DNA of 64,000 nt from Alphaproteobacteria bacterium (GTDB lineage Bacteria; Pseudomonadota; Alphaproteobacteria; Micropepsales; Micropepsaceae), in contig JADHVO010000002.1 of NCBI GenBank assembly GCA_016783965.1, positions 372,001 through 436,000 of the forward strand. Direction: 5' to 3'. The notes below the pieces were generated by a model. It searched no databases. It worked only from the letters and a program-made list of their open reading frames with translations, and had not been told where the DNA came from. Shown here in pieces: positions 10,252 to 20,604 of this stretch; within the stretch, counting starts at the first letter, position 1, and each line of letters opens with the position of its first letter. The translations under genes and the position numbers were made by a program.

Positions 10252-13200
10252 CGAAGCGCCTCGCCAATCCATCCAACACCGCTGCCGATCCCATGCGCTC
10301 CGCCTGGGTCGCCGCCAATGCCGGCGCCGGCAAGACCTACACGCTCGCCAACCGCGTGACGCGCTTGCTGCTCAGCGGCACGCCGCCGGAGCGCATCCTC
10401 TGCCTAACCTACACCAAAGCCGCCGCCGCCGAGATGCAGGCGCGCCTGTTCAAGCAGCTCGGCGAATGGTCGATGCTCCCCGGCCGCGAGTTGGAGGCGA
10501 AGATCACCGCCATCGGCGCCGACCTCGGAGGCCCGGAGGAGATGAAACGCGCCCGCCGCCTGTTCGCGCAGGCGCTGGAGACACCCGGCGGGATCCGAAT
10601 CCTCACCATCCACGCCTTCTGCCAGAGCGTCCTCTCGCGCTTTCCGCTCGAGGCAGGCGTCCCCGCTTCCTTCGACGTGCTGGACGACCAGACCGCACGC
10701 GAATTGATGGGACAAGCCCGCACCCGCGTCCTCGAACGTGCGCACGGCGACACGGCCGAGGCGAAAGCCCTCGCCTTGCTCATCACCGAGGTCAGTGAGA
10801 TGACGCTGGCCAACATTCTCGACGCCGCGCTCGGCGCCGACCGCCGCAAACTCGAACGTTTTCTCGACAGCCTGAACGGCGACGACCTCGGCGACACCAT
10901 CCGCCGCGCCCATGCTGCCGATCCGGTGCGGGGCGCCGATGAGATGATGACCGCGTTCTGCACCGGCCTCGATCTTGTGCAGGTCAGCACCATCGCCGCG
11001 TGGCTGGAAACCGGTGGCAAGACCGACAGGGAACGCGCCGAAAGCCTGCGTGTTGCCCTTGGCCGGGCGCCGGGCCGCACGATGTATGAAATGTTCCGTG
11101 CTCTCTTCCTCACGCAGGAGGGCAAGCAGCGCAGGGACATCGCAACTGCCACCATCTCGAAGCAGCGCCCCGACCTCAGCGCTGCCTACAGCAAGATTCG
11201 CGATGACTTCGTCCAGATCGAGGAAGAGCGTCGCGCTGCGCATGTGGCGGCCATGACCATCGCCGCCCTCACTCTCGCAGGCGCCGTGCGCGAGGAATAC
11301 GGCCGCCTCAAGCAGGCGCGCGGTGCGCTCGACTACGACGACCTGATCGTGAAGACACATCGCCTGCTCCAACACAGCGAGGCCGCCACTTGGGTGCTCT
11401 ACAAGCTCGACGGCGGCATTGAGCACGTCCTGATAGACGAAGCGCAGGACACGAGCCCGGAACAATGGGGCATCGTTCGCGCCCTCACCGCCGAATTTTT
11501 CGCCGGCGAGGGCGTCGAAGCCTCGCGCAACGGCAAGTCTGTGACGCGAACCGTCTTCGCTGTCGGCGACGAAAAGCAGTCGATCTTCTCCTTTCAAGGC
11601 GCCGATCCCGCGCAGTTCGACAGGAACCGTCAGTTGTTCCGCAATGCCGCCGCAAATGCTGGTCGCGAATTCCTCGAACAGCCACTGATCCAGTCGCGCC
11701 GCTCGGCCCCGCAGGTGCTTCAATTCGTCGATGCCGTCTTCAAGCCGGATGAAGCCCGCGCCGGCCTCACCTCCGACACTGCGGCCATCCGCCACGAAGC
11801 CCATCGCACGCAAGACTCCGGGCGGGTCGAGCTCTGGGCTTCGACGCCCGTCGCAGACAAGACGCAACCCGATCCTTATACACTGCCGCCGGTCGACGTG
11901 CTGGGCACCGACAGTCCGGTCGTCCAACTTGCGCGCAGCATCGCCGGCCAGATCAAGGGCTGGATTGGCCGCGTCCGCCTGCCCGGCCACGCCGACCCGG
12001 TAAAGGCTGGCGACATCATGATCCTGCTGCCGCGACGCGAGCCGTTTGGTAACGCCATCATCCGCGAACTAAAGCACCGACGCGTTCCGGTCGCCGGTGC
12101 CGACCGGATCGTGCTCACCGAGCAGATCGCGGTGATGGACCTGATCGCGCTTGGCCGCTTCGCGCTCCAATCGGGAGACGACTACACCCTCGCTGCCTTG
12201 CTCCGCTCGCCCTTCTGCGATGTCAGCGAGAAGGACCTGTTCGAACTCGCCCATCCCCGGGGCAAAGATCAATCGCTCTGGCAGGCACTGCAGGCGCACA
12301 AGGACGATCGACCTTCCTACGCTGCGGCGCACACCTTCCTGAGCGAGATGCGGGACAAGGCCGACTTCGCGCCGCCCTTTGAGTTCTACGCCCACGCGCT
12401 TGTCCGCCGCAGCATGCGGCTCAAGATGTTGCGCCGGCTCGGCCAGGAAGCCAACGACGCCATCGACGAGTTCCTCTCGCTCACCTTCGCCTATGAGGCG
12501 GCGAATACGCCCTCGCTCGACGGCTTCCTGCACTGGATTGAACGCGGCGGGGCGGAAGTTAAGCGCGACATGGAACGCGGCCGCGACGAGGTGCGTGTGA
12601 TGACCGTGCATGGCGCCAAGGGCCTGGAAGCCGACATTGTCATCCTGCCCGACACGACGACCGAGCCCGACCTGCAACCCGCCCGTGGCAGCCTGCTCTA
12701 CACCGACACCGGTGTGCTCTATCCCATCGCGCGCGCCTATGCGCCCCGCGCAGTCGAAGACGCGAAGGCCGTGGTGAAGGCCAGGATGATGGAGGAGCAC
12801 CGTCGTCTGCTTTATGTCGCGCTCACCCGCGCACGAGACAAACTGATCGTCTGCGGTTTCGAGAACCGGCGCGGCGTCCAGCGCCAGTCCTGGTATGCTC
12901 TCGCCCAGCAGGCCGCGAAGGAACTGGGCATGGCGATCGATCCCGCCGATGAAACCGTGCGGATTATCGGGGCCGATCACGAAGACATTCTTGGTGCGCC
13001 GAAGTCCGAGCAGATCGCGCTGGCATTCCCGCCCGGAAAGCCTTGGCTCAACAAGCCCGCGCCGCGCGACATTCCGGCGCCGCGCATTGTCCGTCCCTTC
13101 GATGCTGCTGGGACGGACGAACCGGCGACGCTCTCGCCCTTTGCTGACAATGTGCGATTCAAGCGCGGCCTTCTGGTGCACGCCCTGCTCGCCCACCTGC

Positions 13201-13691
13201 CCGACATTGATCCGCTGCAGAGGCCGGTACAGGCGGCGAAATTCCTCCGTGCACAGAACGTTCCGGACTCGGACGCCGCCGCGTTGGTCCGCGAAACCCT
13301 CGCCGTGATCGATGACCCGCAATTCGGCGCCGCTTTCGCGCCAGGCAGCCGCGCTGAGGTCGCCATCGTCGCCGACCTGGCCGAACTCGCACCCAACGCC
13401 CGCGTCAATGGCAGGATCGATCGCCTCGCCATTTCGGGCGGCCGCGTCCTTATCGTGGACTTCAAGACCAATCGTCCGCCGCCCACGCGGGAGGAGGACG
13501 TGGCGCAGCTCTACAGGACGCAGATGGCGCTCTATCGCGCTGCGGCGCAAAAGATTTTTCCGGACAAGCGAATCGTCTGTGGGCTGGTTTGGACCGAAGG
13601 TCCCACACTAATGGAACTGTCCAATGACCTGCTCGATGCGGAACTGGCCCGCATTCCGGAGCGCCTTGACCCTCACGGGGCGCGTTCCTAA
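10248..13691 (+). CDS. addA: Double-strand break repair helicase AddA
   Basis: 1147 residues. Superfamily 1 UvrD-type helicase: Walker A AANAGAGKT at 22-30, LTYTKAAAAEM, Walker B LIDEAQDTSPEQW near 405, the late motif TVHGAKGLEADIV near 785 and VALTRARDKL. The C-terminal nuclease domain shows GRIDRLAISGGRVLIVDFKT. The start is taken as the GTG at 10248 within a GTGA overlap with addB; longer in-frame starts run back into addB. It forms the AddAB helicase-nuclease. Confidence 0.95.
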   Translation: MTKRLANPSNTAADPMRSAWVAANAGAGKTYTLANRVTRLLLSGTPPERILCLTYTKAAAAEMQARLFKQLGEWSMLPGRELEAKITAIGADLGGPEEMKRARRLFAQALETPGGIRILTIHAFCQSVLSRFPLEAGVPASFDVLDDQTARELMGQARTRVLERAHGDTAEAKALALLITEVSEMTLANILDAALGADRRKLERFLDSLNGDDLGDTIRRAHAADPVRGADEMMTAFCTGLDLVQVSTIAAWLETGGKTDRERAESLRVALGRAPGRTMYEMFRALFLTQEGKQRRDIATATISKQRPDLSAAYSKIRDDFVQIEEERRAAHVAAMTIAALTLAGAVREEYGRLKQARGALDYDDLIVKTHRLLQHSEAATWVLYKLDGGIEHVLIDEAQDTSPEQWGIVRALTAEFFAGEGVEASRNGKSVTRTVFAVGDEKQSIFSFQGADPAQFDRNRQLFRNAAANAGREFLEQPLIQSRRSAPQVLQFVDAVFKPDEARAGLTSDTAAIRHEAHRTQDSGRVELWASTPVADKTQPDPYTLPPVDVLGTDSPVVQLARSIAGQIKGWIGRVRLPGHADPVKAGDIMILLPRREPFGNAIIRELKHRRVPVAGADRIVLTEQIAVMDLIALGRFALQSGDDYTLAALLRSPFCDVSEKDLFELAHPRGKDQSLWQALQAHKDDRPSYAAAHTFLSEMRDKADFAPPFEFYAHALVRRSMRLKMLRRLGQEANDAIDEFLSLTFAYEAANTPSLDGFLHWIERGGAEVKRDMERGRDEVRVMTVHGAKGLEADIVILPDTTTEPDLQPARGSLLYTDTGVLYPIARAYAPRAVEDAKAVVKARMMEEHRRLLYVALTRARDKLIVCGFENRRGVQRQSWYALAQQAAKELGMAIDPADETVRIIGADHEDILGAPKSEQIALAFPPGKPWLNKPAPRDIPAPRIVRPFDAAGTDEPATLSPFADNVRFKRGLLVHALLAHLPDIDPLQRPVQAAKFLRAQNVPDSDAAALVRETLAVIDDPQFGAAFAPGSRAEVAIVADLAELAPNARVNGRIDRLAISGGRVLIVDFKTNRPPPTREEDVAQLYRTQMALYRAAAQKIFPDKRIVCGLVWTEGPTLMELSNDLLDAELARIPERLDPHGARS

Positions 13692-13726
13692 GTATTGTGG
13701 CCAGCTATTCCCCAAGGACTACTTCC

Positions 13727-14050
13727 ATGACATCTCCGATCAAGGTTTCCGACGCTTCGTTTCAGGCCGACGTGCTCAACTCGAAGACGCCCGTCGTCGT
13801 CGACTTCTGGGCGGAATGGTGCGGCCCCTGCCGCATGATCGCCCCGGCGTTGGAAGAGCTTGCCGGCGAACTGAACGGCAAGGTGACGATTGCCAAGATC
13901 AATATCGACGAGAATCCGCACGTGCCGCAGAAATACGGCGTGCGCGGCATCCCGACCATGATGATCTTCAGCCAAGGCCAGGTTGCCGCGACCAAGGTAG
14001 GCGCATTGCCAAAATCCAAGATCAAGGAGTGGATCGAGTCGTCGGTCTGA
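13727..14050 (+). CDS. trxA: Thioredoxin
   Basis: 107 residues with the full thioredoxin fold and the active site WCGPC (C32, C35), the cis-proline loop GIPTMMIF, and DFWAEWCGPCRM. It is the general cytoplasmic dithiol reductant. An in-frame upstream ATG exists, but the chosen ATG has AAGGA upstream and gives the standard length. It follows addA by 35 bases, an order common in alphaproteobacteria, and is followed by a strong hairpin terminator that closes the operon. Confidence 0.97.
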   Translation: MTSPIKVSDASFQADVLNSKTPVVVDFWAEWCGPCRMIAPALEELAGELNGKVTIAKINIDENPHVPQKYGVRGIPTMMIFSQGQVAATKVGALPKSKIKEWIESSV

Positions 14051-14077
14051 CAGGCGTCCAAGTTTCTGTCAAAAAGG

Positions 14078-14111
14078 GGCCGCCGCGAAGACGCGGCGGC
14101 CTTATGCCTTT
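14078..14111 (+). terminator. Hairpin terminator after trxA
   Basis: A perfect 10-bp stem, GGCCGCCGCG (14078-14087) and CGCGGCGGCC (14092-14101), closes on the loop AAGA and is followed by a short T-rich tail (TTATGCCTTT). Five A residues before the stem would give a T-run on the opposite strand as well, so it could stop transcription both ways. Confidence 0.8.
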
Positions 14112-14170
14112 GGACGACGGAATTTTACTCGATTTGCGTTAGTCTTGCGTCGTCAGGAAGGGGAATACGC

Positions 14171-14416
14171 ATGCGCCGTCTCGCTCTGTTCACACTTGTT
14201 ATGCTCGCCGCAACCACCGCCGCGTACGCCGCCGGGCCAGGCTGGCATGGCCCGGGCTGGTACGTCGTCATGAACACGCCGATCAAGCAAAACTCGCTTT
14301 ACCGTGGCTCCTACAAGACACAGGACGACTGCAACGCCGACAAGCCCGCCGATCACGGTGCGGTCCAGTACGAGTGCATCAAGGTTGACAACCAGCCAAT
14401 GGACGGCGGTTACTGA
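14171..14416 (+). CDS. Small exported protein of unknown function
   Basis: 81 residues with a clear signal peptide (MRRLALFTLVMLAATTAAYA, cleavage before AGPGW). The mature part of about 60 residues has two cysteines (DDCNADKP, YECIKVDN) that could form a disulphide in the periplasm. AGGAAGGGG lies before the ATG. I do not recognise a named family. The next gene, 54 bases on, encodes a lipoprotein and may share its transcript. Confidence 0.7.
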   Translation: MRRLALFTLVMLAATTAAYAAGPGWHGPGWYVVMNTPIKQNSLYRGSYKTQDDCNADKPADHGAVQYECIKVDNQPMDGGY

Positions 14417-14470
14417 GTTTCGCGCCTCGGACCAACCCGGTAGAATGACGCGCTGATCCAAGGTTCCGTC

Positions 14471-14839
14471 ATGCGCGTCATCGCCGTGCTGGCCGTAGCG
14501 TCGCTCTTGTCCGGCTGCACCTGGATGCGGCAGGAACTTCTGCCTGCGCCGCCGCCGGTGCCATCGACGCCGGCACCGTCAAAACCAGCTCCCGAGCCAC
14601 GCCCGCCCAGGAAGCCGATGCCCACGCATGTCGAGCGTCCGGCAGCACCGCTGGCGCAGAGCATGAGTGCGTCTCCCGTGGCACCGCCACCGCCCGACTA
14701 TAACGCCCGCTGTCGTGCGATGGCCGATAACCGCGTGGACGACGCCAAGCAGCTTGGCGCCAGCGCCGCGGATCTTGCGAAGGTGCAGCAGGACGTTTAT
14801 CGCGACTGCATGGCGCAATCGGCGAGGCCTACGCAGTAG
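14471..14839 (+). CDS. Proline-rich lipoprotein with C-terminal two-cysteine helical domain
   Basis: 122 residues. Lipobox LLSGC near residue 17 marks a lipoprotein. Residues 25-80 are Pro/Ala-rich, a likely periplasm-spanning linker. The C-terminal 45 residues contain C-x(3)-A-x(2)-R-x-DDA and VYRDCMAQ, a pattern that recurs in the lipoprotein at 28662-28940, so the two seem to be paralogues. Function unknown. Confidence 0.7.
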   Translation: MRVIAVLAVASLLSGCTWMRQELLPAPPPVPSTPAPSKPAPEPRPPRKPMPTHVERPAAPLAQSMSASPVAPPPPDYNARCRAMADNRVDDAKQLGASAADLAKVQQDVYRDCMAQSARPTQ

Positions 14840-14845
14840 CAGCCG

Positions 14846-16174
14846 TCAGGCATTCTCAACCAGTACCTGTCCAGCCAGGTACAGCGAGCCGCAAATGAGA
14901 ATCCGCGGCGGCGGTTCCTTGTGGTGCGCGCGGCTCCACGCCTGCAGCTGGAGCATCGCGTCCTCGATGTCCTCTGCGGGTGCCGCGTCGATGCCAGCCG
15001 CTCGCGCCATGTCGTAGAGCGCACCCGCGCCATGACTGGCCTCACCCGGGATGTCGACCGTCACCGCATGCCGCGCCAGTCCGCGGAAGGATTGCAGGAA
15101 GCCAACGCCGTCCTTGTTCCGCATCATGCCGCAGATGAGATAGAGCGGCCGCTCACCGCGTTCTTCGAGATCGGCGATCGCGCGCGACACCGCCGCAGCG
15201 CAATGCGGATTGTGTCCGCCGTCCAGCCATATCTCCGATCCCTTCGGCGCCAGCTCGACCAGCGGCCCTTTGGTAAGCCGTTGCAAACGCGCCGGCCATT
15301 CGACAGTGCGCAGGCCCTTCTCGATGGCCCGCTCATTGCCCCAATTGCGTCCGGCATGGCGCAGTCCGGCAATTGCAACCGCTGCATTCTCGATCTGGTG
15401 TCGTCCGATCAACTTGGGCAGGGGCAGGTCGAGCAAGCCGTACTCGTCCTGATAAACCATGCGCCCATGTTCCTGGTGCGCGGAGAAATCCTGGTCGAAC
15501 ACCCAGGCTGGCGCGCTTAAGCGATCAGCCTGCTTCAGAATGACCTCCAGTGGCGCATCCAATTGCGGCCCCACGACGACCGGCACGCCTCTCTTGATAA
15601 TCCCGGCTTTCTCGGCCGCGATGCTGCGGATGTCGTTGCCGAAGAAATCCTGGTGGTCCATGTCCACCGGCTGGATGACGGTCATCGCGGGTTTCGGCAC
15701 GACATTGGTCGCGTCGTATTTGCCACCGAGTCCCACCTCCAGCACCACCGCATCTGCCGGATGGCGCGAGAACGCCAGGAACATGGCGGCGCCCGTGATT
15801 TCGAAATAGGTGATCGGCCGCCCATCATTGACGCCCTCGACCTCTTCCAGAGTCGCGACCAGTTCGTCCTCGGAGATTTCCTTTCCCGCCAGCCGGATGC
15901 GTTCGTGGAAGCGCACCAGATGGGGAGAGATGTGCATATGCACGCTCAATCCCTGTGCTTCCAGCATGGCGCGTGAGAAGGCACAGACCGAGCCCTTGCC
16001 GTTGGTCCCGGCGACATGAATCACCGGTGGGAGTTTCAGGTGTGGGTCGCCCAGATCGCGCAACAGACGCAGGATGCGGTCGAGCGCCAGGTCTATCTGT
16101 TTGGGATGCAGCGCAAGCATGCGTTGCAGGATGGCTGTGCTGCGAAAGGCGGCCGCGTCGTTCTGGACGCTCAT
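14846..16174 (-). CDS. folC: Dihydrofolate/folylpolyglutamate synthase FolC
   Basis: 442 residues of the Mur-ligase fold. P-loop VAGTNGKGSV at about 54-63, DQKDF-like VDMDHQDFFGND, KAGIIKRGVP and the C-terminal WLDGGHNPH are typical of bifunctional FolC, which makes dihydrofolate from dihydropteroate and adds glutamates to folates in the cytoplasm. It is the last gene of the accD-side operon; its ATG overlaps the accD stop by four bases, a pairing well known in proteobacteria. Confidence 0.95.
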   Translation of the reverse strand: MSVQNDAAAFRSTAILQRMLALHPKQIDLALDRILRLLRDLGDPHLKLPPVIHVAGTNGKGSVCAFSRAMLEAQGLSVHMHISPHLVRFHERIRLAGKEISEDELVATLEEVEGVNDGRPITYFEITGAAMFLAFSRHPADAVVLEVGLGGKYDATNVVPKPAMTVIQPVDMDHQDFFGNDIRSIAAEKAGIIKRGVPVVVGPQLDAPLEVILKQADRLSAPAWVFDQDFSAHQEHGRMVYQDEYGLLDLPLPKLIGRHQIENAAVAIAGLRHAGRNWGNERAIEKGLRTVEWPARLQRLTKGPLVELAPKGSEIWLDGGHNPHCAAAVSRAIADLEERGERPLYLICGMMRNKDGVGFLQSFRGLARHAVTVDIPGEASHGAGALYDMARAAGIDAAPAEDIEDAMLQLQAWSRAHHKEPPPRILICGSLYLAGQVLVENA

Positions 16175-17133
16175 TCCGCAGCTTTGGCGACCGGCGCAGT
16201 ATCGGCCGGTGGAGAAACGCGCGTTGCGGTGGCGGTGACGACAGTCGGAACAGCCTGCACCTTCGACCGCGGGCGCGCGCGCTTCATCATCAGGTGCAGC
16301 ACGCGCGAAAGCGTCGCGCGCAGTTCGGGCCGCGGTACCACCATGTCGATCAGGCCATGCTCGAGCAGGTATTCGGCGCGCTGGAAGCCATCCGGCAGGC
16401 GCTCCCGAATGGTCTGTGCGATCACGCGCGGGCCGGCGAAGCCGATCTGGGCGCCGGGCTCAGCCATCTGCACATCACCCAGCATCGCGTAGGAAGCACT
16501 CACCCCGCCGTAGGTCGGATCGGTCAGAACGACGATGTAGGGCAAGCCGTGTTCATGCAACTTGTCGACCATGATGGTCACGCGCGGCATCTGCATCAGC
16601 GACAGGATACCTTCCTGCATCCGCGCGCCACCCGAGGAGATGAACGCGATGAAAGGGCGCTTCTCCGCGACTGCCACTTCCATCGCACGGACGAGACCTT
16701 CGCCCACGCCCATCGACAGCGAGCCGCCGAAGAAATCGAAGCCCTGTACGGCGATCAGCACCGGGAGCCCCTCGAGCGTGCCCTTGGCGGCTGCCAAGGC
16801 CTCGTTGCGGGCCGCCTTGGTTCGCTGAGACCTGATCTCGTCGGCATACCTCTTTTCGCCGCGGAATTTTAGCGGATCGAGCGGGACCTCCGGATACGGC
16901 AGCAACTCGAACTGGCTATTGTCGAAGATCGCAGTGAAACGCTCTGTCGGGCCGATGCGCATGTGGAACCCGCATTGCGGGCACACGCTCTGCGCCACCG
17001 CGAGGTCGCGATGGAAGATCATCTCACCGCAGCTCGGACACTTCTTCCACAGATTCTCGGGCGTGTCGGTCGTGCGCGCCGTCCCCATCAGCGACTTGAT
17101 TCGGGGGCGGACGAAATTGGCGATCCAGTTCAT
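16171..17133 (-). CDS. accD: Acetyl-CoA carboxylase carboxyltransferase beta subunit
   Basis: 320 residues. An N-terminal four-cysteine zinc ribbon (C32, C35, C51, C54) precedes the crotonase-fold carboxyltransferase domain with FISSGGARMQEG and PTYGGVSASYAMLGD. It transfers the carboxyl group from biotin to acetyl-CoA, the first step in fatty acid synthesis. The C-terminus has a charged and Ala/Pro-rich extension. It follows trpA by seven bases. Confidence 0.96.
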   Translation of the reverse strand: MNWIANFVRPRIKSLMGTARTTDTPENLWKKCPSCGEMIFHRDLAVAQSVCPQCGFHMRIGPTERFTAIFDNSQFELLPYPEVPLDPLKFRGEKRYADEIRSQRTKAARNEALAAAKGTLEGLPVLIAVQGFDFFGGSLSMGVGEGLVRAMEVAVAEKRPFIAFISSGGARMQEGILSLMQMPRVTIMVDKLHEHGLPYIVVLTDPTYGGVSASYAMLGDVQMAEPGAQIGFAGPRVIAQTIRERLPDGFQRAEYLLEHGLIDMVVPRPELRATLSRVLHLMMKRARPRSKVQAVPTVVTATATRVSPPADTAPVAKAAE

Positions 17134-17140
17134 AGAGCAC

Positions 17141-17974
17141 TTATATCACGGTTCGGCTGCGGGCTGCATGCACCGATTCGGCGAGCGCCGCGCAGAAATC
17201 AACCACATCGGTCACCATTTCTGCACGTTTTGTGCCCTTTAACGCGTGTGACTCAATTTTGGCCACGATCGCGGAGCCCACCACGGCGCCGTCGGCGAAA
17301 CGCGCGATGCCGCGCGCCTGTTCCGGGGTCCGGATGCCGAAGCCCACGACCACCGGCAACCTGGTCGACGCATGGATTCGCGCCAGCGCCGCCTTCACTT
17401 CGTGTTCCGCGAAGGACTTGGTGCCAGTGATTCCGGCGATCGACGCATAGTACAAATACCCAGTCGCACCATCGAGGACCACCGGCAGTCGCACCGCATC
17501 TGTCGTCGGCGCCAGGAAGCGCACCACGTCGATCCCATGCGCCTTGGCCGGCGCGCGCAGCACCTCGTCTTCTTCTGCCGGCACATCGACGATCAGCACG
17601 CCGTCGACACCCGCCTCCGCCGCGTCCTTCATGAAGCGTGCCGTGCCATAGGCATGGATCGGATTGAAAGCGCCCATGAGCACGACCGGTGTCTTGGCAT
17701 CGGCTTTGCGGAACTTTCGCACCATCTCGACCAGCTTGGGCAGCGTCATCCCGGCCGCCAACGCGCGAAGATACGATGCCTGGTTGATCGGCCCATCCGC
17801 CATCGGGTCGGAGAACGGGATTCCCAGCTCGATCACGTCCGCACCCGCGGCCGGAAGCTTCGACAATATCTCGAGCGAGGTCTCGAAATCCGGATCACCG
17901 CCGGTCACGAACGGCACGAAGGCGGCGCGGTTCTCTTTCTTAAGCTCCGCGAACGTCGCAGCGATGCGGCTCAT
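17141..17974 (-). CDS. trpA: Tryptophan synthase alpha subunit
   Basis: 277 residues, TIM barrel. The two catalytic acids fall at the textbook places: E49 in [11 protein letters not shown] and D60 in MADGP. The phosphate-binding part [11 protein letters not shown] is present. It splits indole-3-glycerol phosphate to indole and glyceraldehyde-3-phosphate and channels indole to TrpB. The ATG sits in an ATGA overlap with the trpB stop. Confidence 0.97.
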   Translation of the reverse strand: MSRIAATFAELKKENRAAFVPFVTGGDPDFETSLEILSKLPAAGADVIELGIPFSDPMADGPINQASYLRALAAGMTLPKLVEMVRKFRKADAKTPVVLMGAFNPIHAYGTARFMKDAAEAGVDGVLIVDVPAEEDEVLRAPAKAHGIDVVRFLAPTTDAVRLPVVLDGATGYLYYASIAGITGTKSFAEHEVKAALARIHASTRLPVVVGFGIRTPEQARGIARFADGAVVGSAIVAKIESHALKGTKRAEMVTDVVDFCAALAESVHAARSRTVI

Positions 17975-19182
17975 ATCTTCTCGCCCAAAGCTGCGGCGGC
18001 GGAGAAGACGTCCTTGTCGCCGCGCCCCGACAGGCAGACTGCGATCGACTGGCCCTTGCCCATGGTGGGCGCCACACGCATCACATGCGCAATGGCGTGC
18101 GCGCTCTCCAGCGCCGGGATGATGCCTTCCAGCTTCGACAACAGCACGAATGCTTCCAGCGCCTGTTTGTCCGTCGCACTGAAATACTTCACTCGCCCGC
18201 TGTCCTTTAGCCAGGAATGCTCCGGCCCCACACCGGGATAATCCAGGCCCGCAGAGATCGAATGCGCTTCGAGGATCTGCCCGTCGCGATCCTGCAACAG
18301 ATAGGACCGCGCACCATGGAGCACGCCCGGCGTACCCTTGGTCAGCGTCGCGGCGTGCCGTTCCGTGTCGGTTCCGTAGCCCGCCGCTTCCACCCCATGA
18401 ATCTCGACGTCGGTGTCGTCGAGGAACGGATGGAACATGCCGATCGCATTCGACCCGCCGCCGACACAGGCAACGACAAGGTCGGGCAGCCGGCTTTCCA
18501 TGGCCTTCATCTGCGCCCGCGTCTCGTTGCCGATCACGCACTGAAAGTCGCGTACCATCGCCGGATAAGGATGCGGCCCCGCCGCCGAGCCGATGATGTA
18601 GAACGTGTCGTACGGATTGGTCACCCAGTCGCGCAGCGCCTCGTTCATCGCGTCCTTTAGCGTCTTCGATCCCGACACCACCGAGCGCACTTCCGCGCCC
18701 AGCAGCCGCATGCGGAATACGTTCGGCTTCTGCCGCTCGATATCGACTTCGCCCATATAGACGACGCATGGCAGGCCATAGCGCGCCGCCACCGTCGCCG
18801 TCGCTACGCCGTGCTGGCCCGCGCCGGTCTCCGCGATGATGCGTGTCTTGCCCATGCGCCGCGCCAGCAGCACCTGTCCCAGGCAGTTGTTGATCTTGTG
18901 TGCACCCGTGTGATTCAGGTCCTCGCGCTTCAGATAGACCTTCGCGCCACCCAGATGGTTGGTCAGCCTCTCCGCGAAATAAAGCGGGCTCTCGCGGCCA
19001 ACGTAGTGCTCCAGCATCCCGTTCAGTTCGGCCTGGAACGCAGGATCGCCCTTGGCGTCCTCATAGGCCTTCTCGAGCGCGATGACATTCGGCATCAGCG
19101 TCTCCGCCACGAAGCGGCCGCCATAGGCGCCGAAATGCCCCTTGGGGTCGGGACCGGTGCGCAACGAATTGGGGTGCCTCAT
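17971..19182 (-). CDS. trpB: Tryptophan synthase beta subunit
   Basis: 403 residues, PLP fold type II. The PLP lysine is K96 in [10 protein letters not shown], and the phosphate loop [10 protein letters not shown] is intact. It joins indole and serine to tryptophan. Four-base overlaps with trpF upstream and trpA downstream show a coupled trpF-trpB-trpA unit. Confidence 0.98.
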   Translation of the reverse strand: MRHPNSLRTGPDPKGHFGAYGGRFVAETLMPNVIALEKAYEDAKGDPAFQAELNGMLEHYVGRESPLYFAERLTNHLGGAKVYLKREDLNHTGAHKINNCLGQVLLARRMGKTRIIAETGAGQHGVATATVAARYGLPCVVYMGEVDIERQKPNVFRMRLLGAEVRSVVSGSKTLKDAMNEALRDWVTNPYDTFYIIGSAAGPHPYPAMVRDFQCVIGNETRAQMKAMESRLPDLVVACVGGGSNAIGMFHPFLDDTDVEIHGVEAAGYGTDTERHAATLTKGTPGVLHGARSYLLQDRDGQILEAHSISAGLDYPGVGPEHSWLKDSGRVKYFSATDKQALEAFVLLSKLEGIIPALESAHAIAHVMRVAPTMGKGQSIAVCLSGRGDKDVFSAAAALGEKI

Positions 19183-19838
19183 GCCGCGGCTCCATATTGC
19201 GCGTTGCGCGCGGCGCTCACGAACGCGGCAATCATCTCGGGACTCTTTTTGCCGGGCGCTGTCTCCACGCCCGACGACACATCGACCCCAGGCGCCTCGC
19301 AGGCGCAGATCGCACGCGCGACGTTCTCAGCGTTCAATCCACCGGCCAGCAGCCAGGGTTTCAGGAACTGCCGCCCACGGAGTATCTGCCAATCGAACGC
19401 CGTGCCGTGCCCACCCTCGCGCGTGGCCCCGGCAGGCGCCTTGGCATCGAACATCAGCAGGTCAGCCGCATCCTCATACGCGGCGATTCCGGCCAGATCG
19501 TCTGCCGTGGCGACGGAAATCACCTTCATCACCGGCACGCCAAAGCGCGAACGGATCGCGCCGACTCGCTGCGCCGTCTCCGCGCCATGCAGTTGAACAA
19601 GGTCGGGTTTCACCGCTCTGATCATTGCGTCCAGCGCCTCGTCTGCCGGGTCGCTCATGACCGCCACCAGTCTAACCCGCCCGCGCATCCGCTCAGCCAG
19701 TGCCATCGCCTGCGGCGGGGCGACGTTGCGTGGGGATTTCGGGTGAAACATAAGCCCAGCGAAATCGCCGCCTGCCCGCACGACCGCATCGGCCGCGTCC
19801 GCCGTCGTGATCCCGCAGATTTTCACCAGAATAGCCAT
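19179..19838 (-). CDS. trpF: Phosphoribosylanthranilate isomerase
   Basis: 219 residues, TIM barrel, beginning [10 protein letters not shown] with the catalytic cysteine C8, then [21 protein letters not shown] and [10 protein letters not shown]. It is the third step of tryptophan synthesis from anthranilate. A further upstream in-frame ATG would add 13 odd residues; the chosen start opens on the first barrel strand. trpE, trpD and trpC are not in the window. Confidence 0.95.
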   Translation of the reverse strand: MAILVKICGITTADAADAVVRAGGDFAGLMFHPKSPRNVAPPQAMALAERMRGRVRLVAVMSDPADEALDAMIRAVKPDLVQLHGAETAQRVGAIRSRFGVPVMKVISVATADDLAGIAAYEDAADLLMFDAKAPAGATREGGHGTAFDWQILRGRQFLKPWLLAGGLNAENVARAICACEAPGVDVSSGVETAPGKKSPEMIAAFVSAARNAQYGAAA

Positions 19839-19884
19839 GGGACCGGCCTTATGGCCTGCCTCGCCCCTGGCAATCAAGCAACGG

Positions 19885-20604
19885 CTAGGCGGGTGCTGTC
19901 ATGCCCAGTTCGGCAGCGATCGCTCTGGCCGCCGCGACCGGGTCGGCGGCGCCGGTGATCGGACGTCCGATCACCATAATATCCGATCCGGCGCGCTGCG
20001 CCTCCGCCGGGGTCATCACCCTGCGCTGATCTGCAAGCGCTGCCCCTGCCGGACGGATGCCCGGCGTAACCAGCAGGAAGTCCGGCCCGCACGCCGAGCG
20101 GATCGCCGCGATCTCCTGCGCCGAGCAAACCACGCCATCCAGACCGGCGTGCTTCGCCAGCCGAGCCAGCCGCACCACCTGCTCCGCCGCCGGCCCGCGC
20201 TGGCCGACAGCGCCCAATATGTCGTTGTCGATGCTCGTCAGCACCGTTACGCCGACCACCATCACCCGCGGATCGACAGCGCGCGCCCCTGCGACCGCCT
20301 CGCGCATCATCACTTCGCCGCCCGAGACATGGATGTTGAAGATCGTTGCGCCCAGCCGCGCCAACTCGCGCGACGCCGCTGCCACCGTGTTCGGGATGTC
20401 GTGGAACTTCACATCGGCGAACACCGGAAGCCCGATCGCAACCACCGCGCGCACGCCTTCCGGCCCATGCGCGGTAATGAACTCGAGCCCGATCTTCAGC
20501 CCGCCAACATAGTCCTTGAGCGAACGGCCCAGCTCCAACGCCTTGTCCAGATCCGGCGTGTCGAGCGCGACAAAGACAGGATTTCGGAATCGCTGGCTGG
20601 TCAT
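19885..20604 (-). CDS. pyrF: Orotidine-5'-phosphate decarboxylase
   Basis: 239 residues. The catalytic tetrad region is DVKFHDIPNT (D64, K66, D69) and the C-terminal phosphate site reads DIMVIGRPIT. It makes UMP in the last step of pyrimidine synthesis. The ATG overlaps the preceding membrane-protein stop by four bases. The 46-base gap before trpF is too short for an attenuator. Confidence 0.97.
   Translation of the reverse strand: MTSQRFRNPVFVALDTPDLDKALELGRSLKDYVGGLKIGLEFITAHGPEGVRAVVAIGLPVFADVKFHDIPNTVAAASRELARLGATIFNIHVSGGEVMMREAVAGARAVDPRVMVVGVTVLTSIDNDILGAVGQRGPAAEQVVRLARLAKHAGLDGVVCSAQEIAAIRSACGPDFLLVTPGIRPAGAALADQRRVMTPAEAQRAGSDIMVIGRPITGAADPVAAARAIAAELGMTAPA

Noticed and set aside
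8554..10272. 572-codon frame opposite addB
   Set aside because: Shadow of a GC-rich gene; no domain, no ribosome site.
10404..11990. 528-codon frame opposite addA
   Set aside because: Antisense to the helicase motifs; arises from third-position GC.
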